Source of the DNA: Streptomyces neyagawaensis
Lineage (GTDB): Bacteria > Actinomycetota > Actinomycetes > Streptomycetales > Streptomycetaceae
Direction of reading: 5' to 3'
Length of the DNA: 63,002 nt
Assembly (NCBI RefSeq): GCF_023516595.1
Contig: NZ_JAMGBG010000084.1
Span: forward strand, 1-63,002
The notes under the pieces are model-generated. The model made no database searches and had not been told where the DNA came from. It worked only from the letters and a program-made list of their open reading frames with translations. Positions 45,279 through 53,404 of this stretch are shown in pieces. Each line of letters begins with the position of its first letter. The first letter of the stretch is position 1. Made by a program: the position numbers and the translations under genes.

Positions 45279-46556
45279 GTGACCACTTCTCTGGACAGAC
45301 CTCGGCCGGCACCGCCGGTCAGCGCCGTGCCCGGCGCCAAGGAGTCCCCCGTACGGGCCGAGCGGACCTTCGAGCCCGCGGTGGACGGCCTGCGAGCGAT
45401 CGCGACGCTGATGGTGCTCGTCGCGCACCTCGCGCAGTGGACCGGGGCGCTCATCGACAAGACCGGCAAGCCGGGGCCCTTCGCCCCGGTGATGACGGGC
45501 TTCCTGGTGGCGATCCCGATCTTCCTGATCATCAGCGGCTATCTGCTCTACCGCCCGTGGGCCGACGCCGCGCTCGGCGGCCGCAAGCAGCCGAACACGC
45601 TGCACTACTACTGGCACCGCGTCCTGCGCATCTTCCCGGCCTACTGGCTGTTCATGGTCACCGCGCTGCTGGTGTTCAACCGGGAGCAGCTCGGCGACGG
45701 ATGGCGCACGCTGCGGCTGCTGACCGTGCAGCACGTGCAGAACTGGGCGGACCTGCGCACCGATCCGGGCATGACCAACTGGGCGCAGACCTGGAGCCTC
45801 GCCACCGAGGTGCACTACTACATCGCGCTGCCCGTGGCGGCGTTCGTGCTGCACCGGGCGCTGAAGGCGACCAAGAGCCTGAAGCTGGCGGGGGCGCTGC
45901 TCACCGCGGTGATCGTCGCCGACTTCACCTGGCTCGTCGCCACCAGCCCGTCGAGCCCGCTGGGTCCGCCGTCACTGTGGTGGCTGCGCGGTTACCTCGG
46001 GTTCCTGGCGGCGGGGATGCTGCTCGCGCTGGTCGCCGCGAAGGCCCGTACCGGGCAGCGGCTGGCGTTCGTGGAGTTCGTGCGGAACAACCCGTGGGCC
46101 TTCTGGGGTGCGGCGGCCGTGGCGTTCGCCGTGTCCAACACGGAGTGGGCGGGCAGCATCGCGTCGATCGTGCTCACCAAGGAGGAGGCCGCCCTCAAGT
46201 ACGTCTGCCACATGGTGGTCGCGGTGGGGCTCGCGGCGCCGTTGCTGCTGGCGCAGGGCAGCGGGCCGGAGCGGTTGCTCTCCCGGCCGACGCTCGTGTG
46301 GCTCGGGCGGAACTCCTGCGGGATGTTCCTGTGGCACCTGATCATCATGCAGGTCACCGTCTGGTACCTGCTCGACAGTGACTTCGGGCAGCTCGGGACG
46401 GGGGCGTTCTTCGCTCTGCTGCCGTTCGTACTGGCGCTGTCGGTGCTGGCCGGCTGGCTGTCGTACACGTTCGTCGAGATGCCGCTGCTGAGGCGGTTCC
46501 GCATCCGCTCGCACCGGCCGATCGCGGAGCCGGAGAAGCGAACGGCCCGCGTGTGA
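45279..46556 (+). CDS. Acyltransferase family 3 membrane protein
   Basis: A 425-residue integral membrane O-acyltransferase with about ten helices. The hallmark FEPAVDGLRAIATLMVLVAH holds the conserved Arg and His; WHRVLRIFPAYW follows. The family acylates sugars, macrolides or wall polymers at the membrane. GTG 45279 has GAGAGG upstream; the frame is open further upstream but would run over operator B. It is divergent from MMPL, and a hairpin follows. Confidence 0.9.
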   Translation: MTTSLDRPRPAPPVSAVPGAKESPVRAERTFEPAVDGLRAIATLMVLVAHLAQWTGALIDKTGKPGPFAPVMTGFLVAIPIFLIISGYLLYRPWADAALGGRKQPNTLHYYWHRVLRIFPAYWLFMVTALLVFNREQLGDGWRTLRLLTVQHVQNWADLRTDPGMTNWAQTWSLATEVHYYIALPVAAFVLHRALKATKSLKLAGALLTAVIVADFTWLVATSPSSPLGPPSLWWLRGYLGFLAAGMLLALVAAKARTGQRLAFVEFVRNNPWAFWGAAAVAFAVSNTEWAGSIASIVLTKEEAALKYVCHMVVAVGLAAPLLLAQGSGPERLLSRPTLVWLGRNSCGMFLWHLIIMQVTVWYLLDSDFGQLGTGAFFALLPFVLALSVLAGWLSYTFVEMPLLRRFRIRSHRPIAEPEKRTARV

Positions 46557-46575
46557 GCGTGCGTCACGACGTCGG

Positions 46576-46602
46576 GCGCCGGTCCCACAGGGGGACCGGC
46601 GC
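46576..46602. terminator. Bidirectional terminator hairpin
   Basis: GCGCCGGTCCC and GGGACCGGCGC form an 11-bp stem between the convergent acyltransferase and serine hydrolase genes. Confidence 0.7.
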
Positions 46603-46633
46603 TCGCGTGTCACCACCCGGCACCCCCGGGCGG

Positions 46634-48259
46634 TCACGCCGTCTTGGGGGCCGCCCGCATGCCGATGTACGCGCACTTCGTGCCGTCGTCGAGGGTGGCG
46701 AAGACCACCGGCATCCAGTCCTCGGCGAAGGAGGCGCCGCCGCCCGCGCCGGCGAAGACCGTGTCGGAGAGGGGGACCAGCTCCATCTCGAGGTCCGGGG
46801 AGTAGCCCGCCATGCCGTCGACGAAGGCGTACACCAGGTGCGGCCTGCCGTCCCGCTCGGAGACGGTGATGAGGACGCCCTCGCGCTTGTAGGTGCCGGC
46901 CCAGGGCGTGATGTCGACGGCGGGCGGCTGCTCGGCGGGGGCGAACGGCGCCGGCATCGTCACGTCGGCGAGGTCGGCGAGGAGTTCGCGCAGGAGGTCG
47001 GCGTAGAGCAGACGGGAGCCGCCGCCGTTGGTGAGGAGGGCGACCGCGACACCGGCGCCCGGCACCACCCGCAGGTAGGCGTACTGGCCGATGGAGGCGC
47101 CGTCGTGGCCGAAGCCGGGCACGCCGTCCCAGTCGTAGAGGGTCCAGCCGAGGCCCCAGCCGTCGGCGCTGACCGTCCACTTGTCGGGCACGTCGGTCTC
47201 GCGCTGCTGCATCGCGGCGACCGAGTCGGGGCCGAGGACACGGGTGCCGTCGGCCGCCCTGCCGCCGTCGAGGTGCAGTTTGGCGAAGCGGACGAGGTCA
47301 CCGGCGGTGGCGCAGACGCGGGCGGCGGGGCCGGCGGCGCGCGGCATCAGGTCCCAGGCCGGGGCGAGCGTCTGCTCACCGTCCGGCCCGGCGAGATGTC
47401 CCATCGCCGCGCGGAACGGCAGGACCTCCTCGGGGAGCGTCATGGTGTGGGTGAGGCCGAGCGGGGTGAGCAGCCGGTCCTTGAGCGCCTGGTCCCAGGT
47501 CGTGCCGGTCAGCACCTCGACGATGCGGCCGAGCACCACGTACCCGATGCCGCTGTACGACACGGCCGTGCCCGGCGGGCAGTCCATCGCCACGCCCTTG
47601 GCGGCCTCGACGTACTTGGCGAGGCTGTCGTCACCGCGCCCGGTGTCGAGGTGGAAGTCGCAGGTCAGGCCGCTGGTGTGGGACAGCAGCATCCGGCTGG
47701 TGATGACCTTGGTGGCCTCGGGGTCGATGGTGGCGAACTCCGGGAGCACGGAGACGACGGGCGCGTCCAGGTCGAGGTCGCCGGACTCGACGAGCTGCAT
47801 GATCAGGGCGGCCGTGTAGACCTTGGCGATCGAGCCGAGCTGGAAGACGGAGTCGGTGGTGGCCTCCACGCCGGTCTGCCGGTTGAGGACGCCGCTGGCC
47901 AGCTCCTGCACCTCGTCGTCGACCACGAAGGCGAGGGTCGCGCCGGGCACGTCGTGCTCCTCGCGCAGTTCGTCGAGGCGGCGCTGCCAGTGGCCGAGAT
48001 CGACGCGGCGGCCGGTGGCCAGCTCGATCACGTCGGCGACGGCGGCCGGGGCCTCGGTGGTGGTCACGGGGGCCGCCGCGGGCTCGGGCGCCGGATGCGG
48101 CCTGCCGAAGGTGTCCTGCGTGGCGTCCCAGGAGCCGGAGGCGCCCTCCATCCGCCAGGTGCCGGTCAGCCCCCAGCTGTCGCTGGCCTCCCAGCTGCCG
48201 GTCGCCCTCCAGGTGCGGAGGTCGTTCCACTTCGAGCCCTGCTGCGCCTTCTTCGACAT
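46634..48259 (-). CDS. Serine hydrolase (beta-lactamase class C fold) with Trp-repeat N-terminus
   Basis: A 541-residue protein. The beta-lactamase/DD-peptidase domain (about 85-425) has Ser143-x-x-Lys146 (GSIAKVY), Tyr235 in YSGIGY (Gly where YxN has Asn) and HDG in GFGHDGASIG. A C-terminal lipocalin-like domain (about 440-541) follows. There is no signal peptide; instead Trp recurs every sixth residue at 11, 17, 23, 29 and 35, then at 44. It is probably a cytoplasmic esterase or peptidase rather than a true beta-lactamase. ATG 48259 has AAAGGA upstream; a triple operator lies upstream. Confidence 0.85.
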   Translation of the reverse strand: MSKKAQQGSKWNDLRTWRATGSWEASDSWGLTGTWRMEGASGSWDATQDTFGRPHPAPEPAAAPVTTTEAPAAVADVIELATGRRVDLGHWQRRLDELREEHDVPGATLAFVVDDEVQELASGVLNRQTGVEATTDSVFQLGSIAKVYTAALIMQLVESGDLDLDAPVVSVLPEFATIDPEATKVITSRMLLSHTSGLTCDFHLDTGRGDDSLAKYVEAAKGVAMDCPPGTAVSYSGIGYVVLGRIVEVLTGTTWDQALKDRLLTPLGLTHTMTLPEEVLPFRAAMGHLAGPDGEQTLAPAWDLMPRAAGPAARVCATAGDLVRFAKLHLDGGRAADGTRVLGPDSVAAMQQRETDVPDKWTVSADGWGLGWTLYDWDGVPGFGHDGASIGQYAYLRVVPGAGVAVALLTNGGGSRLLYADLLRELLADLADVTMPAPFAPAEQPPAVDITPWAGTYKREGVLITVSERDGRPHLVYAFVDGMAGYSPDLEMELVPLSDTVFAGAGGGASFAEDWMPVVFATLDDGTKCAYIGMRAAPKTA

Positions 48260-48324
48260 GGCGTGTCCTTTGGAGGGTTGGGATACCGATGGCCTTGCCC
48301 CGACCACACGTTGTGCGGCGTGAT

Positions 48325-48372
48325 GAACACTGTACGGAGTGCGCACACTGTGCGCAAGCCCGTACAGCGTTC
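48325..48372. promoter_or_regulatory. Triple operator before the serine hydrolase
   Basis: GAACACTGTACG (48325), GCACACTGTGCG (48343) and inverted CGTACAGCGTTC (48361) are spaced exactly 18 bp apart. The same half site occurs upstream of the tetR gene. Confidence 0.75.
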
Positions 48373-48390
48373 ATAACCGGCCAATGAAAA

Positions 48391-48424
48391 ACCGCCCACG
48401 GCCGGGGTGAACGCCGTGGACGGT
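48391..48424 (-). terminator. Intrinsic terminator of tetR
   Basis: On the minus strand ACCGTCCACGGC pairs with GCCGTGGGCGGT (one mismatch) and is followed by a five-T run at 48387-48391. Confidence 0.8.
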
Positions 48425-48451
48425 TCGCGGAACGCGCGGGTCGGGGACCGG

Positions 48452-49204
48452 TCAGCCGACCTCGGCCCCCTTCCGGGAGCCCTGGCCCAGTCGGGACCCG
48501 AGGCCGTCCAGCACCCAGTCGAGGCCGTAGCCGAAGTTGTCCACGAGGACCTCGGACGAGCGGCCGCCTTCCTGCGCGGTGTAGCGCCGGCGGAGGTGCG
48601 GATAGTCGCGGGTGGCCTGTTCTACGGCCGGCCACACCTTGCGCGTCCAGTCCTCCTGGCTCTGCCCGCTGCGGGCGAGCATCGTGAGCCAGGCGGCCTC
48701 GCTCGTGGTCATGCCGATCACGTAGGCGAAGAGGATCCGCACCACATGGTCGGCCTGCTCCAGATCGAAGCCCGCCTCCTCCAGCATGGCGAGCATGCCT
48801 TCCGTGAGCCGCATCGAGTTCGGCCCCAGGGAGACACCCACCTCGCCCAGCATCGGGGCGATCCAGGGGTGGCGCAAGATCGTCGAACGAACACTGTGGG
48901 CACAGGCCGAGGCCGCCGCCCGCCAGTCCTTCGCCGCGTCCGGGCCGGGCACCTCCATCTCGCCGTAGACATGGTCCACGACCAGCTCGATCAGCTCGTC
49001 CTTGCTCGCCATATGCGAGTACATCGAGGTCGCACCCGCGTTCAGCCGGGTGCCGAGGCGGCGCATGCTCAGCGCGGCCGCGCCCTCCTCGTCCAGCAGT
49101 CGCACCGCCTCGGCCACGATGACCTCCCGACTCAGCGCGGGCTGCTCGCGCTTCTGGCGGCGCGGGCGGGTCCACACCGACTGGATCACCTGGTTCTCGG
49201 ACAT
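48452..49204 (-). CDS. TetR family transcriptional regulator
   Basis: A 250-residue repressor. The N-terminal HTH (about 22-68) shows SREVIVAEAVRLLDEEGAAA, then LGTRLNAGATSMYSHMASKD; the large C-terminal ligand domain is of the TetR_C type (VVRILFAYVIGMTTSEAAWL). It is divergent from the DHA2 efflux pump and most likely controls it, itself and the serine hydrolase through GAACACYGTACG half sites. An inducer is expected to be a drug-like pump substrate. Confidence 0.92.
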   Translation of the reverse strand: MSENQVIQSVWTRPRRQKREQPALSREVIVAEAVRLLDEEGAAALSMRRLGTRLNAGATSMYSHMASKDELIELVVDHVYGEMEVPGPDAAKDWRAAASACAHSVRSTILRHPWIAPMLGEVGVSLGPNSMRLTEGMLAMLEEAGFDLEQADHVVRILFAYVIGMTTSEAAWLTMLARSGQSQEDWTRKVWPAVEQATRDYPHLRRRYTAQEGGRSSEVLVDNFGYGLDWVLDGLGSRLGQGSRKGAEVG

Positions 49205-49248
49205 GCGACCTCCTCGTCTCTCCCGGGCTTCAGGGTAACGGCATCCGG

Positions 49249-49320
49249 AAACACCGTACGGAGCTTGCGAACACTGTACGCCTCTCGTACGGTGTTCGGC
49301 GAGCGCACGTCGTACGGAAC
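49249..49320. promoter_or_regulatory. TetR operator cluster upstream of tetR
   Basis: Half sites AAACACCGTACG (49249), GAACACTGTACG (49269), inverted CGTACGGTGTTC (49286) and a partial CGTACGGAAC (49311). The middle two form a 12-bp inverted repeat with a 5-bp spacer and 11 of 12 arms matching. Confidence 0.8.
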
Positions 49321-49403
49321 TGGCGACTCGGCGACCGGAAGCAGCGACTCATCACGGCGGCTCGAAGGCGTCCGACACGGGCGGCGTGAAACCGACTGGA
49401 TAA

Positions 49404-49423
49404 CAAACCGCGTTGCTGGTTTT
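49404..49423. promoter_or_regulatory. Operator-like palindrome before the efflux gene
   Basis: CAAACCGCGTTGCTGGTTTT, whose left half is like operator A at 45039 but whose right half is diverged, 46 bp before the pump start. Confidence 0.5.
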
Positions 49424-49468
49424 ATTGAGGTCCGGAGCAGCCCCACACTCTGTTCGAAAGGTTTCGTC

Positions 49469-51004
49469 ATGGAAGTCGACGTCACGGAGCGTCATCCACG
49501 CCGCTGGCTGATCCTGATCGTGTTGTGCCTCAGCACGCTGGTGCTGGTCATCGACAACATGGTGCTGACGGTGGCGGTCCCACCGATCGCCGAGGACCTC
49601 AAGGCGAGCGCCCAGGACATCCAGTGGATCCTGGAGTCGTACATGCTGGTCTTCGCCGGTCTGCTGCTGACCGCGGGGAGCCTGTCCGACCGGTACGGCC
49701 GCCGCAAGGTCATGATCATCGGCCTGACGGTGTTCGGGGCCGCCTCCGTGCTGGCCACCTGGGCCGGCAGCGCGGAGATGCTGATCTTCGCCCGTGTGCT
49801 GATGGGTATCGGCGGCGCTCTGCTGATGCCGAGCACCCTGTCCATCCTCATCACGGTCTTCGACGAGGACGAGCGGCCGAAGGCGATCGGCGCGTGGAGC
49901 GCGGTGGCCATGATCGGGCTGGTCGGCGGGCCCGTTTTCGGCGGTGTGCTCATCGCCCACTTCTGGTGGGGCGCCGTCTTCCTCATCAACATCCCGATCG
50001 CGGCGCTCGCCATCGTCTCGGCACTGGTGCTGATGCCGGAGTCCAAGGGGCCCTGGCGCAAGCCGGACCCGGTCGGCACGGTGCTGTCCGTCGTCGGTAT
50101 GACGGCGCTGGTCTGGGCGATCAACGAGTGGCCGAAGGACGGCATCACCCACCCCGCCACGCTGACGGCGGCCGTCGTGGCCGTGGTCGCGCTGGTCTCC
50201 TTCGGGATCTGGGAGACCCGGATCCCCGAGCCGATGATGCCCGTGGCGCTGTTCCGGAACCGGGTGTTCACCGGGTCGAGCTTCTCGCTGGTCCTGCTGA
50301 CGTTCGCCAACGGCGGTCTGATGCTGGTGCTCACGCAATACCTCCAGTTCGTGCTGGGCTACTCCCCCACGAAGACCGGCCTCGCCTTCATGCCCGCGGC
50401 CGTCGCCTCGCTCGTCTTCAACGGGGTCGGCGCCGCGCTCGCCAAGAAGATCGGCAACCGGGCGCTCGCCGTCTCCGGTCTGCTGGTCATCGCCGGTGGG
50501 TTCGCCACGCTGTCGACGCTGTCCCCCGGGGACGGCTTCGGGACGCTGTCGGTGGCCATGGTGCTGATGGGCGCGGGCGCGGGTCTCGCGATGCCGGCGG
50601 CGATCGCGGCGCTCATGGGGGCGGTTCCCCAGGAGCACGCGGGGGTCGGGTCCGCCCTCAACGACACCATCCAGCAGGCGGGTGCGGCGTTCGGTGTGGC
50701 CGTGCTGGGTGCGGTGCTGTCCAGCACGTACACCTCCGAGATGCCGGAGTCCGCGCCGGCCGCCGCGCGGGAGACGATCGGCGAGGGGCTCGCCGTGGCC
50801 GCGCGGACGAACGACGCGGGGCTCGTCTCGACCGTGCACGAGGCGTTCACCGACGCGGTGTCCAGCAGTTTCACCGTGGGTGCCGCGGGAGTCGTGGGCG
50901 CGGCCGTGCTGGCCCTGTTCCTGATGAAGGGGGCGGGCAAGGGGGAGGCGCCCCCGGCGGGTGACGCGGGTGAGACGGAGCCGGAGGTGGTGGGGGTTCA
51001 CTGA
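49469..51004 (+). CDS. DHA2-type MFS efflux transporter
   Basis: A 511-residue, probably 14-helix multidrug exporter of the EmrB/QacA type. Motif A is GSLSDRYGRRKVMIIG, motif C-like GGPVFGGVLI follows, and the N-terminus has the DHA2 pattern LVLVIDNMVLTVAVPPIAED. ATG 49469 has AAAGG seven bases upstream. It is divergent from tetR, the standard repressor-pump arrangement, and is followed by a 21-bp-stem terminator. Confidence 0.93.
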   Translation: MEVDVTERHPRRWLILIVLCLSTLVLVIDNMVLTVAVPPIAEDLKASAQDIQWILESYMLVFAGLLLTAGSLSDRYGRRKVMIIGLTVFGAASVLATWAGSAEMLIFARVLMGIGGALLMPSTLSILITVFDEDERPKAIGAWSAVAMIGLVGGPVFGGVLIAHFWWGAVFLINIPIAALAIVSALVLMPESKGPWRKPDPVGTVLSVVGMTALVWAINEWPKDGITHPATLTAAVVAVVALVSFGIWETRIPEPMMPVALFRNRVFTGSSFSLVLLTFANGGLMLVLTQYLQFVLGYSPTKTGLAFMPAAVASLVFNGVGAALAKKIGNRALAVSGLLVIAGGFATLSTLSPGDGFGTLSVAMVLMGAGAGLAMPAAIAALMGAVPQEHAGVGSALNDTIQQAGAAFGVAVLGAVLSSTYTSEMPESAPAAARETIGEGLAVAARTNDAGLVSTVHEAFTDAVSSSFTVGAAGVVGAAVLALFLMKGAGKGEAPPAGDAGETEPEVVGVH

Positions 51005-51018
51005 GGCGGTGAGATCGT

Positions 51019-51066
51019 GACGACGGCGGGCTCCACGGGGGTATTCCCGTGGAGCCCGCCGTCGTC
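51019..51066. terminator. Strong terminator after the efflux gene
   Basis: A perfect 21-bp stem (left arm 51019-51039, right arm 51046-51066, beginning GACGACGGCGGGCTCC) with a 6-base loop and a following TTTGGGG. Confidence 0.9.
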
Positions 51067-51088
51067 TTTGGGGGGTGTTTGCGCCTTT

Positions 51089-51187
51089 GAGCTCGGGAGG
51101 TTCTGAGCATCGGCGACCGCGCGTAGTTCGTGGCTTGTCGCGCCCGCGCGGCGGAGCCGCACATCGGTACAGCCCCGCGCCCCTAGC
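51089..51187. repeat. Partial copy of the inverted-repeat element
   Basis: Starts GAGCTCGGGAGG, has TTCGTGGCTTGTCGCGCCCG and the GCGGCGGAGCCGCACAT module shared with copy 3, and ends CCCCGCGCCCCTAGCTCGG directly at the argD stop (51183-51185). Confidence 0.75.
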
Positions 51188-52397
51188 TCGGCCCAGACCG
51201 CGTTTCGTCCAAGATGGACGGAAGTTGGTCTACGAAGTGGTCCGCGTCCTCCTCCGTCAGGATCAGCGGTGGGGCCAGGCGGATCACGTTCGGGGTTGCC
51301 GCGTTGACCAGGAAACCCGCCTGTTGGGCCTCCTGTTGGACTCGCGCGGCCTTCGGTTCCCGCAGGACGATGCCCAGGAGCAGGCCCGTGCCGCGGACTT
51401 CGGTCACCGAGGGGTGCGCCAGGGCCTCGACGCCCGTACGCAGCCTCTCCCCCACTCGCTTCACATGGGCCAGCAGGTTCTCGCTCTCGATGGTCTCCAG
51501 GACCGCCAGGGCCGCCGCGCAGACGATCGGGTTGCCGCTGAACGTGGAGCCGTGGGTGCCCGGGGCGAGCAGGTCGGCCGCGGGGCCGAAGGCGAGGGTC
51601 GCGCCGATCGGGAGGCCGCCGCCGAGCCCCTTGGCCAGGGTGACCACGTCCGCCTCGACGCCCTCGGCCTGGGCGGCGAACCAGTGGCCGGTGCGTCCGA
51701 TACCCGTCTGCACCTCGTCGAGGACCAGGAGGGTGCCGGTGGCCTCGGTGATCTCACGGGCCGCCGTCAGATACCCGGGCGGCGGGACGATCACACCGTT
51801 CTCGCCCTGGATCGGCTCCAGGATCAGCACCGCGGTGTCCCGGGTGACCGTCGCGCGCAGGGCGTCCACATCGCCGTACGGGACATGGTCGACCGGGCCG
51901 GGGAGCGGGGCGAACGGAGTGCGTTTGGCCGGCTGGCCGGTGAGGGCGAGGGCACCCATGGTACGGCCGTGGAAGCCTCCGGCGGCGGCGACCATGTGGG
52001 GGCGGCCCGTCAGCCGGCCCATCTTGAAGGCGGCCTCGTTGGCCTCGGCTCCGGAGTTGGAGAAGTACACACGGCCCGCGCGGCCGGAGAGTTCGAGGAG
52101 GCGCTCGGCGAGGGCGACCGTCGGCTCGGCCACGAAGAAGTTCGAGATGTGGCCGAGACCGGCCGCCTGCTCGGTGAGGGCGCACAGGATCGCCGGGTGG
52201 GCGTGGCCGAGGGAGTTGACCGCGATCCCGGCCAGCAGATCCAGGTACTCACGGCCGTCCGCGTCCCAGACACGGGTGCCCTTGCCGCGCACCAGCGGCA
52301 GTCGTGGGGTGCCGAAGTTGTCCATCATCGCGCCCTGCCAGCGGCGGGTGAGGTCGCCGGGTGTGCCGGGTGCGGTGTGGGTCGTATCGCCGCTCAT
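51183..52397 (-). CDS. argD: Acetylornithine aminotransferase
   Basis: A 404-residue class III PLP aminotransferase of arginine synthesis, making N-acetylornithine from the semialdehyde. Blocks include FSNSGAEANEAAFKMGRLTG, FHGRTMGALALTGQ, LVLDEVQTGIGRTG and the PLP Lys in VVTLAKGLGGGLPIGA. ATG 52397 overlaps the argB stop (ATGA). It is last in argCJBD, and its TAG lies at the end of a partial repeat element. Confidence 0.96.
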   Translation of the reverse strand: MSGDTTHTAPGTPGDLTRRWQGAMMDNFGTPRLPLVRGKGTRVWDADGREYLDLLAGIAVNSLGHAHPAILCALTEQAAGLGHISNFFVAEPTVALAERLLELSGRAGRVYFSNSGAEANEAAFKMGRLTGRPHMVAAAGGFHGRTMGALALTGQPAKRTPFAPLPGPVDHVPYGDVDALRATVTRDTAVLILEPIQGENGVIVPPPGYLTAAREITEATGTLLVLDEVQTGIGRTGHWFAAQAEGVEADVVTLAKGLGGGLPIGATLAFGPAADLLAPGTHGSTFSGNPIVCAAALAVLETIESENLLAHVKRVGERLRTGVEALAHPSVTEVRGTGLLLGIVLREPKAARVQQEAQQAGFLVNAATPNVIRLAPPLILTEEDADHFVDQLPSILDETRSGPS

Positions 52398-53404
52398 GCG
52401 GCCGCCTCCATTCGGGCCGTGGCTGCCGAGGACTCGCTCTCGTCGGGCACGACCATCGTGCCGATGCCCTCGTTGGTGAAGATCTCCAGCAGGATCGAGT
52501 GCTTGACCCGGCCGTCGATGACGCGGGCGGTGCGCACCCCGTTGCTGACGGCGTGCAGGCAGCCCTCCATCTTGGGGATCATGCCGCTGGCCAGGCCGGG
52601 CAGCAGATCGCGCAGTTCGCTCGCGCTGAGCCTCGGGATGACCTCCTCGCTGTGCGGCCAGTCCGCGTACAGGCCCTCGACGTCGGTGAGGATGAGCAGC
52701 ATCTCGGCGCCGAGCGCGGCGGCGAGGGCGGCGGCCGCGGTGTCCGCGTTGACGTTGTAGACGCCGCCCTCGGCCGCGTCCTTGGTGTCGGAGCTGCGGG
52801 CGATGGAGGAGATGACGGGGATGCGGCCGTTGTCGATCAGGGCCTGGACGACCCCGGCGTCCACGGTGGCGACCTCGCCCACGCGGCCGATGTCGACCGG
52901 TTTGCCGTCGACGTCGGCGTAGCACTTCACGGCGGTCATCAGCCGGGCGTCCTCGCCAGTCATGCCGACGGCGTGCGGTCCGTGCTCGTTGAGGAGGCCG
53001 ACGAGTTCGCGCTGTACCTGGCCGGCGAGGACCATGCGGACGACGTCCATGGTCTCGTCGGTCGTGACCCGGAGGCCGCCGGTGAAGTGGGACTTCAGGC
53101 CGAGGCGTTCGAGCTGGGCGCTGATCTGCGGGCCCCCGCCGTGCACGACGACGGGGTTCAGGCCGGCGTGCCGCAGGAACAGGATGTCCTGGGCGAAGGC
53201 CGCCTTGAGGGACTGGTCGACCATGGCGTTGCCGCCGAACTTGATGACGATGGTCTTGCCCCGGTGGCGGGCCATCCAGGGCAGTGCCTCGACCAGCGCA
53301 TGGGCCTTGGGCAGCGCCTTCTGTCTGCGGTCGGCGGCCATGCCGGTGGGGGTGAGAGGGCTGTCGGGTCCGGCGTCGGCGCCGGTTCCTATGGGTGAGG
53401 TCAC
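52394..53404 (-). CDS. argB: N-acetylglutamate kinase
   Basis: A 336-residue amino-acid kinase, longer than the usual 290-300 because of an N-terminal extension of about 30 residues and a C-terminal tail. Core motifs: VIKFGGNAMVD, VVVHGGGPQIS, NVNADTAAAALAAALGAEML and a GGMIPKM-like SGMIPKMEGCLHAV. It is the arginine-feedback control point in actinobacteria. GTG 53404 overlaps the argJ stop. Confidence 0.96.
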   Translation of the reverse strand: MTSPIGTGADAGPDSPLTPTGMAADRRQKALPKAHALVEALPWMARHRGKTIVIKFGGNAMVDQSLKAAFAQDILFLRHAGLNPVVVHGGGPQISAQLERLGLKSHFTGGLRVTTDETMDVVRMVLAGQVQRELVGLLNEHGPHAVGMTGEDARLMTAVKCYADVDGKPVDIGRVGEVATVDAGVVQALIDNGRIPVISSIARSSDTKDAAEGGVYNVNADTAAAALAAALGAEMLLILTDVEGLYADWPHSEEVIPRLSASELRDLLPGLASGMIPKMEGCLHAVSNGVRTARVIDGRVKHSILLEIFTNEGIGTMVVPDESESSAATARMEAAA

